The notes under the pieces: model-generated
The model's database searches: none
What the model was told of the DNA's origin: nothing
What the model saw: the letters and a program-made list of their open reading frames with translations, nothing else
Translations under genes and position numbers: made by a program
In this document: positions 23,751-34,425 of the stretch, one piece after another
How positions within the stretch are numbered: position 1 is the stretch's first letter
Layout: every line of letters starts with the position of its first letter
Assembly: GCA_003864495.1 (NCBI GenBank)
Contig: ML133400.1
Coordinates: 1,790,575-1,854,574, forward strand
Direction of reading: 5' to 3'
Source of the DNA: Nemopilema nomurai
Lineage: Eukaryota; Cnidaria; Scyphozoa; Rhizostomeae; Rhizostomatidae
Length of the DNA: 64,000 bases

Positions 23751-25690
23751 AGTATTTTTATAGATGAAGTTTTATAGCTCTATTCTTTCCAAAACCTATG
23801 AAAGATTTAATGTTAAGGGCTTTGACTCAAAGATTCTTTCTACTGTTGGAAGTGACGTTTCTAAAGTTTTGGATTTTGTCTGGTAGGTGCTTTTCACGAA
23901 ATATAATCAAGAAAATAATGCTCATGAGCTTTGATGAAGTTCCCATACTTTTATTGTATTTTGAAGGTTGCTTTTCCTCCCAACTGTACCAGCCTGCTCA
24001 CATCTCTTGTGCCTTGGAGATTGCATCTCAGACTAACCACATTGCTGCTTAGCCCAGCTTAAGATTTTCTGTGTTCAATTGATTTCAAGATGAAGGTTTT
24101 AGTCCCTGTTTTAGTCAGCTAAGAGAGTTAAATACTATATTCAGTTGGACATTTCTGAAATATTTTTGTTAACAAGACACTCCCTTAGACAAAGGACCTT
24201 GCAAACAAGGATGATGATCTTCTGGTTAAGAAATTTTATTTTGTTTTTGACTTTTATTTTCTGTTTTTGATTGTTTTTTGGTGATCAATTGTCTTTTAGA
24301 GGCATACATAAATTGGTTTTAAATGTGACTACTGCTTCTATTGATAAAGATCAAGCTTATGCCTTTAGCAACTATTTATCTTTCATTAACTATTATTCCA
24401 GCCCTGATTTGTTTTAAGGCCAAGTTTTGCCTTGCAAAAATTTTATTGTCAGATTATGAGACAAGAGAAATGAATAGTTTGAATTGTGATTCACTTGAAA
24501 AGCGATGAAAATTAGAAATTTGTACTCAGCTTGTTGTATTGTGTATATTTCTTAAAGATGATATATGATACTTTTGCCTCTTTTGATCAGCCAGAGTTCT
24601 AGTGCTTTACTCTTGTTTTGGCATTGGGCTCAAGCCTGGATATAATAACATACAAATAAGAATAACAGATATACTCTGTTTCTGCAGATGAAATGTCATT
24701 TTATCAGCTCTATTTTTATGGTCAATTACTTTTCATTTAAATTTCTTGGTTTGATCTGGTTTCTTTAGTTTCTTGCTGTTTAGTTGGTTTTTTGTTTTCA
24801 CTTTGGTGTTGGAGATGTTGTGTTCTTTGTTAACAATGTCTTGTTAGTCATCCCATGAAATTTTTTCTCTTGATTATGTTCTTTTTGTATTCCTATGGAG
24901 ATGTCAGAATTGTTTCCTTGCTATGTTAAACTTTGAATTTATTCGTGTCTTGATCACTTCATGTTTTCAAAGATACCTAAAATGAAGTCACTCACTATGG
25001 AAGAGTAGTCTATAAGACTGGATCTCAATATTACCTTAGCTCTTGCCCAAGGGGAAAGCAAGCATGCAGAACTAATTTTCATGTTTCTTTTGCCCATTTC
25101 CAGCAATGTCAGTACATGCGTATCTTGGCTTTATATGAGCAACATTATATAATAGTGTATTCCATGGACAATTTTTGTAGAAAACATAGAAGGATCTCGT
25201 TTGCTCATAATTGGCAAGATCACATTGATAGAACAGTTGAAATTCATAATATATAACTGTAAAGCCTTCCTAGCTTGGCAATCGCCGGTATACTTCGTTG
25301 AACAATAGGTCAATGGAACGCCATTATAAGTGAAACTGAAGTGACTTCAATTTGCGTTATTTGCAAATCCGGTGCAAAAGGTATCATGCTTTGCAAGGTA
25401 TGTCTACAGGTTTACTAAAACCTGACCAGTACTTCTGCCCGTTAATACACCTTAAGCTCTTGAGCAGTAACAAGTATTTGCATTCCCTATGGCACTACAT
25501 TTTGCACTGCACTGATAAAGCCATTTTCGATAATGCAGTCCTTGGTCTTTAAAAAGAAGATTTCCATTAAGTATCTTCAAATCCAGCTAATGTGTGTTGA
25601 AACCCTATGGCCGCACTCTCTGATCTCTTTCTCTCTCGTTGGTCGCTCTGTATCAAACAACTGACTGTGACATTTCACTGTGACGCCACT
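23751..25690. other. 3' UTR of the MFSD6-like gene and spacer
   Basis: T-rich sequence with no gene recognised. The first 1-1.3 kb after the stop is probably the 3' UTR, judged from T-richness only; no clear AATAAA was fixed. Confidence 0.45.
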
Positions 25691-25709
25691 AATCGTGCTA
25701 GCCCTACGC

Positions 25710-26335
25710 ACTAATTACATTATCGGTTTAACTGCTATAGCGCCAATAACATTATCGGTTTTACTGTTATAGCACTAAGGCTCTGTTCACACTGCTCCGT
25801 TTTCATATGAAAACGGAGCAAAACTTATCCGTTTTGGCCTTGCATTCACATTGCTCCGATGTGAAAACGGATGTTTTTGAAAACGCTAACGAAAACGCAT
25901 GAATCTGAAAAACGGTGCGTTTTGAAAACGGTCCGTTTTCAATGTGAACGCCAAAAACGGAGACATTTGAAAACGCTAAGAACAGCAGCAAGATTCCATG
26001 CTGAAGGCGCCATGAATCACATTACAGTGTATTTCAAAATAGCTGACATTGCAGCGAAATTGATTGTTGTCCAAATTTTGTTGCTTTTGCTTCCGCTCGG
26101 AGTTGCATAGCAATAATTTCGTTTACTATTTAATCTTCAAAGCAATTTCTTGATGCAATTTTTTATCGATTCCTTGATGCAAAATCAATAATGGCCTGGC
26201 TTCGTGTGTGGGTTTCGGTTTGGCGCCAATCTTGTGGCAAAAGGGCTCGCGTTGAAAGGGATGCGTTTTTGCTAGATCAATGAGAACGCCTATCGTTTTC
26301 ATAGCGTTTTCATTTTGAAAACGCCTAAGATCCTG
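25710..26335. mobile_element. Putative non-autonomous element, AAAACG-rich with palindrome
   Basis: The stretch starts with a direct repeat (CATTATCGGTTT at 25718 and about 30 bp later), then GGCTCTGTTCACACTGCTCC and a perfect 28-bp palindrome at 25793-25820 centred on CATATG. Many AAAACG/CGTTTT motifs in both orientations follow to about 26330, ending with CGTTTTCATTTTGAAAACG. This looks like a MITE-type DNA element; ends and target duplications were not established. Confidence 0.45.
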
Positions 26336-26341
26336 CTGCTG

Positions 26342-26530
26342 GTTTTTAGGCTTTCATCTCAGTCACCGTTCCCAAATGTAGGACCTCTTTCTCTGCATCA
26401 GTAAAGTTGACATTGAACTCTTTTAGATTTTTCTTAAAACTCTTTTCTACTATAAACATTTTGTACTTGAAGTTGCTTGAAACTTCCATCTCAAGGAATA
26501 GTCGTTTGAAAAGGGTGTCCCTTTTGCCTG
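26342..26530 (-). pseudogene. Short coding-like fragment, unknown
   Basis: Minus strand from about 26530 to the TAA near 26354 encodes a stop-free stretch with coding-like composition (…FKRLFLEMEVSSNFKYKM… then FTDAEKEVLHLGTVTEMKA). It is preceded by a possible acceptor (CTGGATCAG) but no upstream exon was found. It may be a terminal exon or a transposon fragment. Family not recognised. Confidence 0.25.
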
Positions 26531-27082
26531 ATCCAGGCCTGATAAATCATCCTTGTGCATCATGGATGCATCTAAGACAGCTAGGTTTGTGTCTCTTGGA
26601 GTTTTTGTCATTCTACTCTATTCATTAGTATCAAAACAGCCACTGCTTTTGACAATTTTGCTTGAGGCCCCCTAAATTAAAAGTCTTAGGAGACCGTGAA
26701 GAAGTCTGTACCTGTTTAGCGGTTTTAGCTTCCTTCCATTTTACTACAGATAAAGCAGGTCGATTCGGTCAATCACATAAAAACCAGGGCAGCTTTGGCA
26801 GTAGTAGTTTGTCCTTTAATCCAGCCGCAATCCACAATAATTTTGCTTTTGGCTCTGAACTTACTTATCTTAATGCATACATCACATCTGCAGAATCATT
26901 TCCTTGACAAATAATTTCCTTTTTCTTCAAATTTCCCTAAAGGAAGCTGTCGGCTTCGAAGCACAAGCGACACAGTCAGTTTCAGCAGAATCTTCAAGAG
27001 ACGCTCTTTCCCAAGAAAGTGCCAATTAGGATCGCAGTCACGTTTACCTGCGTAAAAAGTTCTTCGTTGCATCATAGTCATA

Positions 27083-27122
27083 AGAGAGAGATAGTCTGGA
27101 AGCGAACAATGCGCTATTGTTC
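27083..27122 (+). repeat. Left arm of inverted repeat
   Basis: AGAGAGAGATAGTCTGGAAG followed by CGAACAATGCGCTATTGTT. It matches the reverse complement of 29234-29282 apart from an inserted 10-bp duplication and a few changes. Confidence 0.8.
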
Positions 27123-28680
27123 TAGCTCTTTGATAAAGATCTTCCTAGCGCCCGGACCTCCCAAAGTGCACACGTTTTGTGCGTCGTGTTGTTTTGTGGT
27201 GTATGGTGTATGATTTCAATTGCCTTCCGAGTATGTTCGCAGTTTTTCCAAATGCTTGAAGCAAATTGTTCGATCTTTGGATGTTCAACATCAAGAAGAA
27301 ATAAAGAGCTTAGTATTTTTATGATTCCTTTGCCAAATAGCGAAACCAACAAGAAATGGAGAAGTGAATTGATTAACGCAGGGGAGTAACTTAGCATTTT
27401 TCTTTGCGGGGGTGTTCATAAAATTTTGCCTGACGTGGGTGTTCATAAAATTTTCGTCACTGCCCGACTAAAATGTTATGAGATTTGTTTTGGGAGAAGC
27501 CTTCGTGGTATTCCTTCCATGTTTTAAAACATTTATGAAATTTGTTGTAAATGTAATTTTCTGAGATTTTATGTGTTATGTTTCGTTTTGTATTGGCCTT
27601 TGAACCATAAGTCAATGCCTTGTTGTTCATATTTTTATTATAAGGTCAGCTCACGAGTAGGCAATTTGCAGTTCAGTCGCGTTAACTTCCTTTCATAAAA
27701 TGTTGCAATGGCAACGAGGATAGGCGACTGTTGACAGCAGATGATTTTATCAAGGTTCCTTCGAAAATGAGCCATTGGGTTTTGTCGTCCAGACACTGGT
27801 AAAATTGTGGCATCCAGGATGGCTAGACCACTGATGCTGGTACTGGACTCATTCAAAATCATGATGAAAAATGTATTACTGGGTCGCAAAAAACCAACGC
27901 TAGTTTTCAAGAGTGGTTAGCTAATAGGCGTTTAGGCTGGTGGAGTCACTCCAAATATTGATTTATTTAAAATATCGACGAAGAAGGACTAACGTTGTCA
28001 CCAAAGATCGGGTCATTGATCAGAACCTCCATCGTCAAATCGATAAAAACAAAAAATATATTTTTGAAAGACACCTCCGAGGATCAGCTTTGGATTTGAA
28101 AGTAATATTTGTTTCCTTTATCTATAACTGCTCAAAGCTCTTGATATTGGCTTTCTGATCGGTTCTGTGTCCAGTCTGCAGCAGGCCCTGGTCTGCAGAG
28201 TATGGCACTTTTCGACGAGATCTCCGGTGTGCACGAGCAAAAAGCCTGGTGTGCCGGTGTGCACCACCAACAATTTCTGGTGTGCTGGTGTGCACCAGCT
28301 TTTTCCCCTGTTGTGGTTAAAATTTGTAAATTTGCATTTCACTTTAAAAATGCGAAAAAGCCTTGCGTGTCTTTTTCTTTTGCCCGCCCTTTCTTCTTTT
28401 TGTCTGGGTTATTCCGGAAGTCCATTAGCAATGTGGGAGACTTAATTAAGACTGATCTTCAGGAATTTGTTTGGAAATAAAATTGACTCAAAAATTTTTG
28501 GTTAAGTAGGTAATCATTTAATATAGAATAAGGACATTCGCACATTCGTGTTGACAACGCTTGCTCTCGGGCAGTCACTTACAACCTTTGCTAGCAAGTC
28601 TTATGATTTAAGAAGCTGCCAACCTCCCAGTTCCAGATCTAGCATTATAAAATGAGTGAATATACAAAATCCTAGCCTTG

Positions 28681-29160
28681 CTATTCTCGATTTCGACCAT
28701 AATTCAACAGCATCATCATTTGTGAACATAAATAATTCCATCGAAAATAACTCTCGCAAACTTGAGGGAAAGCATTCACCTTTTCGGGGCATTTCAATAC
28801 GATGGCTTTGAGCTGTAGTGGATGAAGCTTTTGACGACTTATTTCATCGGCAGAATAGTTAAAAGAAGAAGATGTTTGTGCAGCACTGGACAAGGAAGAT
28901 ACGGGAGCGTCAGAGGAAGAAGTAACATGACGATGTTTTGAATTTGTGTGCCTTGATAGTCCGCGGCGTGACTTTCAGGCCTTCCCACAGACGTTGCATT
29001 CGAAACCTGCAGGGTTTTCTTCGTCTCTGGTAACTTCTATGGCAATATCTTCAATCTGACAATTCAAACCCCCATCTTCTTCCAGAAATCCTTCGTTAAT
29101 TAGGTACAAAATATCATCAAGTTCCTCAACAAGTAGAAATTCGTGTCTGTTAGCGGCCAT
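28681..29160 (-). pseudogene. C2H2 zinc-finger ORF interrupted by one in-frame UGA
   Basis: From the ATG at 29160 a frame of 160 codons runs to TAG at 28681, broken only by TGA at 28975-28977. The N-terminal 45 residues are acidic (HEFLLVEELDDILYLINEGF). Then comes FECNVCGKA, the stop, and KSRRGLSRHTNSKH: the stop falls exactly inside a C2H2 finger, at a place where related transposon-type fingers often have Cys (TGC/TGT). After it come a Ser-rich linker and a helical stretch with a few Cys. The finger has the CxxC and HxxxxH ligands on opposite sides of the stop, so termination would destroy it. Most likely this is a recently inactivated transposon gene. The family function is unknown. Confidence 0.6.
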
Positions 29161-29233
29161 AATCAGCCGGATTGTGCACCTTCGGGTTGTTGATGTTGCT
29201 GGTTCAACCTCAAGGCGCGTACAATCGCAAGAA

Positions 29234-29282
29234 ACAATAGCCCATTGTTCGCTTCCAGACTCTTCCAGACTATCTCTCTCTT
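29234..29282 (-). repeat. Right arm of inverted repeat
   Basis: The reverse complement reads AAGAGAGAGATAGTCTGGAA, then a second CTTCCAGACT-type copy, then GCGAACAATGGGCTATTGTT. It lies 74 bp upstream of the ATG of the zinc-finger ORF, so it may also carry its promoter. Confidence 0.8.
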
Positions 29283-29299
29283 GTAACTACGGTTGCATT

Positions 29300-30685
29300 T
29301 GATATTTTAGTTTGCTTAAACATAGAAAGGCACTTTGTCGTCTTTACTGCCACATCTCAAACGCACTCGCTGAGCATTTTTTCATTTTCCTTGCATCGTC
29401 TGATTTAGACACTGTATTCGGATTTGGATTATCAAGGCATCAAGTGTAAGAACTAGCCTTTGGAAAGTCATTCATTGAACCTCGAAAGATCCGAAAGAGA
29501 GGTTATGGCTGCTTTTACACTGAAACACCGTACCTAAATATATGTGCTTAGGAGTGAGCCAAGTGGTAATTAAACTTTAGGCAATGCATGAATGGATAAA
29601 AAGAATTGGTTCTCCGCAGTTCGGTTCCAGATATATTGTGTAAACTGGAAGCCTATCCGTACCTACGCGGAACGTTCCCATACAGAACCGCTCCAAAGTC
29701 CTCGTGTAAACGCAGCCTATTTCGTCGCTGGCGTAATTTGGTACAAGTACAGGTGCTAGTAATGATGGATGTATAATTACTGAAACAGGTGAACCGGTTG
29801 GTTCTGAGAAAAAGACCTGAAAGTAGCTATAAAAGTGCATGACAAAGCCTACTAATTAAATCAATAAATCGATGTGTTCAGACATGATAAGGTATGATAT
29901 GTCACCATTACATCAGATACAAGCTAATGATTTATAAAAACATTTTAGGGACAAATATTTAAAAAACATTCGCTAGATTAATTCATGGTCACGGCACCAG
30001 TAAACACAAGGAAGGTTTTTTGTTGGTATATCAAAAACTTTGTCAGGAAATCAAATACAAACAATTTTCAAGAAAGGAAACCATCTGGAATTTAAGCGTG
30101 GCAACATCGATTGAATACACGGCTTCTTGGTATTAATATGGATTGAAATGTTGGATAATGAGCAAAAATTATGCAGAAAAAAGAATTCAAGTTTACTTTT
30201 TTTTAACGTTTTCTCTCCTTTATAAGAGCCACTTTGAAAATTTTTTCTAGAGAAGCTTGAATTTGACGTCTAAAAAACCTTTTACCGTGAAATGCCACAA
30301 AGGAACTAGTGCTGTAGTTAGTGCAAAAATTATAAGCGATGTGCACACCTTTGGTGACACTCTGATGTTATTTAAAAAGTTCGGATACTTTCCGGATACT
30401 CTCAATTACAGTTCTTGATTTGATAATATGACAATTTGATGATTTGATTTGATAGCCGCATCCTTAACTGCAGAGAGCAGATGCTTCTCCTTTTCCTTTA
30501 TCGAACCCTAGAAGCCTTGAGACATTTAAAGCCACGAAGATGAATCTTTCAGGTATGACAACTTCCATATCAGACCACCAGATCTCCCTGCCGGCCTGTT
30601 ACAAGCCACAACGTCTAAAGCTTCGGTGGCTAGTCGTATCATAGACGGCAGGTCCTTATAGACTCAGCCGGGGTGTATGTGGATA
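29300..30685. other. Non-coding spacer
   Basis: AT-rich; no gene recognised. It leads into the TATA promoter at 30691. Confidence 0.5.
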
Positions 30686-30690
30686 TGTAG

Positions 30691-30774
30691 TATATAAGCG
30701 AGCCATGAGCAATTGAAGATTGCAGTGCAGCGGATTCCATTGTGAACGCGACTTCAATCTACTGCAACGAAGAG
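30691..30774 (+). promoter_or_regulatory. TATA-box promoter with a 5' untranslated exon
   Basis: TATATAAG at 30691-30698 is followed about 30 bp later by a plausible start region (TGCAGTGCAGCGGATTCC), then 50 bp ending in the strong donor GAAGAG|GTAAGAG at 30775. This is the classic spacing for a TATA-driven first exon on plus. The gene it belongs to was not found; the next plus gene is the GPCR 19 kb away. Confidence 0.5.
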
Positions 30775-32480
30775 GTAAGAGATACTAGGCTTTAGGTATG
30801 CTTTAGGTAATTCACTTTTTCAGTCAGTACGGCAGGGTTTTCTAAGTCACCGAAAAGATGGAATTTTGTTCAACTGATTGTAAGCAACATCAGAGGCGCG
30901 ATTCTCATCGATTCGCCTGTTGCCGTATTGACAAGTTATGCTTTATTTCCACCTTGTAATATTGTTGTAATTTATGCTCTATAGAAAATGAAACTGATAG
31001 ATCAAACTATGGTAGAGTTTTCAGTGGAATTTGTTTGTTTTTTGTTCAATTTTTTTTGTCTGTTTTCTTTCATTTCATACTGATAAGCAAAAAGTTGTTA
31101 TGGAATGGTAATTTGGATCAAGGTTATAGCCCGAAAACGCTTGAGAGGCATTTTAAAGAATAGTAAAAACAGAATACTTCTATTTTTATTTAAAATTTCG
31201 CACCTCACTATGTGTTATGTGTTAATGTGTTAAAGTGCATTCAAGAAAAATGGCTATTTTCATTTTTTTAAAAAAGTGGGTTTACTAAAAATGTCTCCCG
31301 TGTACTTAAATCTTCTTAATTAAAATATTCTTAAATCTTTTTAAACTTGACAACTAGCATAAAACGCTGTCTTTCTTGTTGCCCTGTTACTCTTTCTTTT
31401 GACTTTTTTTCCTCTTCCTTGTTACTTTGCACCGTCTGTAGAAGGTCTTTGTTTGACGTAAGTGGCTTTGTCGTTTAGCACCTCTACGTTCAAAGCAACC
31501 TATTTGTTCTGTTCAAACACAGTTGTTTCACTTTAGAGTTTTGTACGATCCTGTGGAAGCTTAGCGAGCCTGAAGCAGGCTTTCAGCCTTTGCAAGCAGG
31601 AAGCTAGAATAATGATGTGTGTTAAGAAGTGTCCAAGTGAATTACTAGTCCTGATACGTCCTTACCTTGATACTCGATTCAACAAAAAGGTTGGTGTTGT
31701 GCACAAGTATCATCTAATTTAGTTTTAAGAACGTCTTCAGCTCTAAAAGAGTTGGCTACGCAGGGGCGGATCTAGCCTAATTTTTGAGTGATTACCTTCC
31801 ATCCTTGAACATTCGCCGCCATTTTCACACAAACAAAACTGTCTGTCGGCCTCTCAAACACAAGTCTCAAGCAGACATGTTGGGTCCGCAGCAGTCTAAG
31901 GCTCTTTTTTGTTTCGCCTGGTGGTGAAACTCACGAAACTTTAACCTCAGTCAGAGTGAAATTTGAATCTTGTGGGTGATGGAAAAGATTTGGGAATGAT
32001 TTTGATTATCATTAATCTATTCTTGGAGACAAATCTATGAAATTTTGACCAAGTTCTTGAACTCACGGAGCTCACGTTAAATCCGCCCCTGCTACGAAAG
32101 ATCAGACGCATATATATTTCAGCATCATAGATGATAATTCGTCTTTCTGGTTTGTAGCTTTTGCATGTCCACTTGTTCCATTTGTGAGTTATTAGCACAT
32201 CAATGCTCTAAACAGTGATTGACAATCAATTAATCCAACATCAATCAATTGATTGTGCTCACAATCATTACTTCCCCAAAATACCTTCTCAACAGTGAAG
32301 ATCGATGTTTACTTCTCTTCTTGATGATAATCGACTGTTTCCCGTTTACTCTTTCCTTGAACAGTGCTCTTAAAAGAAACGTGAGATGTGTCACTTTAAA
32401 ATAAACACAAGGGAAGAAGAACGCAAGAATTACGTCGGGTTTTTGAGTTTTTAGAAGCATTTCAAGGACTTGTTAAGCAC
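30775..32480. other. Non-coding stretch downstream of the orphan 5' exon
   Basis: AT-rich; no coding exon recognised. Could be the intron of the gene started at 30691. Confidence 0.4.
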
Positions 32481-32489
32481 TTTGTGAAT

Positions 32490-34425
32490 GCTGGCTTTAA
32501 GCTTCTGCCCCCGAGATGGAAGGAGATAGTCTGTTATTATTTGTGCCTAATCGGCTATCAGGGCAAAAGAATCTTTGTAGGACAACGGTGTGGAAGGTGA
32601 GAATCCCTCTTTGTAACGGGGTATGCTGGGAAAATGCGGGATGGAGTTGCTCTACCCCTGAGTCTGTCTTCACTCCTCATTCCAAAAGGGCACTTTATCA
32701 GCGAACTAGTGTCGGGCAGCACTACGCTAGTACCTGTACTTGCGGAAGCCATAGCAAGGCCAACGGTAACTGTGGGATAGCTGAAAGCAGGCTAGTAATT
32801 CTGGTTTTGGCTACGTTACTACGGTGACGAATTCAAAGAAGAACCATTCCATTACTTTTTCTCCAAGAACAGCCATGAATGGCTACTTATCAAATGTTCC
32901 AGCGAACAGCGTTAATGGGATTTCACCCGCCATAACGGCCCCTCGCCCGGTAGAGATCCCCTCCTTGAGGGACTGGGGTGAACAAGGACTGTCAGATTCT
33001 TACATCAAACAGGAAAGCTTGAAAATGTAAAGCGAGGGATGGCCTGTCTCAGGATCAACAAACTGGGCATCAATGAAACAAGATGGAAAAGCTGTGGCAA
33101 ATTACTCACCGTACAGTATTGTATAACCAGGTGGGGATAAGCACAAGAAGGGCGTTGCTCTTTTGCTATATTCAGCTATAGACATCTCAATCATCGTCCT
33201 ACGTGTTCCAACTGCAGATGTCTCTGAAGAAGAGATCAAGACACCCTTTTTGAATCCTTGAAAAAGGTAGAAGGACGATGTAAAGCTAATGAGATTTCAG
33301 TTATCATGGGGGGCCTGAATCCCATAGTGGGAGGGAGGGTGCCGGGAAGGCAAGACCCTTTGAGATTTTGGAATCTGGTGTGTGGAATGACCGCGGGGAG
33401 AAGTGGATACACTGGTGCGAGCTTGAGGTACCTATGAACACGTGGCTCAAGCGACATTCCGTGGTGCCTGATTTACAGTGAAAAAACCTGCAGCTGATGC
33501 AGAACCTCTACCAGTATGCTTGCGTCCGAAAAGATGATGAATGTAGCCAGAACACACTGGAATAGAGAGGCGTTCAATAGGGCTGCGTCTTCTCTCCAGT
33601 CTAATCAATTGAGCAAACTGGTTTTTAGACATTCGGATTAAGGGGGGGTTTTCGTATAGGATGTGTAAGCATAACTAGCATGAGGAGCTCCGATGACAGA
33701 GTCGAAACAGGACCTGCATCGACATTGTGGTCTGTGAAAGTGAGAAGAAGGCTTGAATATCATATATAGTCCATGGCGGTTTTAAAGAGGCAGATGCTCC
33801 GGATGCACGGTGAAGCCATAAAACAGGTGTCCTCTTTAAATGATCTTAGCAGCATGGTATCTGATGATGCTACGTGTATAAAGGAAATCAAGAAAAGAAC
33901 AGCCACTCGCATTGGAATGCTGAACTGCACACACAGTGCCGACATATGGGAATGAAGCTCAAGCAGAAGCAACTGCGAAACTGCGAGTTCTGGCTTCTAC
34001 GAAGAATGATTAAAGCTGATGGAAAGAAAGAGTCCGCAAAGAAGAAGTGCCTAGGCGAGCAGGAGAAGGACGAGTTTTTAAAAGTGACGTCAGAACAAGG
34101 CAGTTAAGTTTCCTTGTTCATCTCCAAAGGAAAAGCGGCCTTGAAAACCTCTTCTCACAGTTCTCAACAAAGTTCTCACAGGCAAGATGGATGGAACAAC
34201 AGGCAGAGGTAGAAGTAGAATGAGGTGAAGTCATAGTCTGCATGTCTGGTTAGAGAGCCAGGGGGTTACATCAAGGAGGTACAGAGCTGGTACAGAGCTG
34301 GTACAGATGTCGCAGAACAGGAGAGAACGACAGGAAGTGATATTCGAACGTGCGCAATAGGTACGATACCAAGCGCGGGAGAGAGCTCCTGTCACTAATT
34401 TATTGATAGTTGGCAAATTAGGTTT
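32490..34425 (+). mobile_element. Degenerate non-LTR (LINE) retrotransposon
   Basis: Plus-strand remnants of a single reverse-transcriptase ORF in broken frames. Around 33064 the endonuclease motif reads LGINETRWKSCGK. Near 33300 is VIMGGLNPIVGG, a decayed form of the endonuclease MGDLNAKVG motif. At 33567-33600 is RGV(stop)GCVFSP, the RT motif RGVxQGCxLSP with Gln changed to TAG. Around 33740 is ESEKKGLNI; near 33880 EIKKRTATRIGMLN; and at 34030-34135 RVRKEEVPRRAGEG then RTRQLSFLVHLQRKSGLENL, the conserved C-terminal part of these elements. At least four stops and several frameshifts make it inactive. The 5' part (32490-33030) looks like its UTR. The clade is not resolved (CR1/RTE-like families share these motifs). 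Confidence 0.85.

Larger units (their letters stand above)
27083..29282 (-). mobile_element. Inverted-repeat-bounded segment with a C2H2 ORF (likely DNA transposon)
   Basis: A roughly 38-bp arm at 27083-27122 (AAGAGAGAGATAGTCTGGAA…) reappears inverted at 29234-29282, there with the 10-mer CTTCCAGACT duplicated. Inside, near the right arm, lies the interrupted zinc-finger ORF starting at 29160. A minus ORF (27122-27397) runs up to the left arm, but its homology is unknown. The size of 2.2 kb and paired arms fit a DNA transposon; the transposase itself was not identified. Confidence 0.5.

Noticed and set aside
28975..28977. UGA as a selenocysteine codon
   Set aside because: C2H2 fingers are not known selenoproteins and no SECIS-like hairpin was identified; a nonsense mutation is simpler.
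33221..34416. Several 60-77-codon ORFs as genes
   Set aside because: Fragments or shadows of the decayed LINE.
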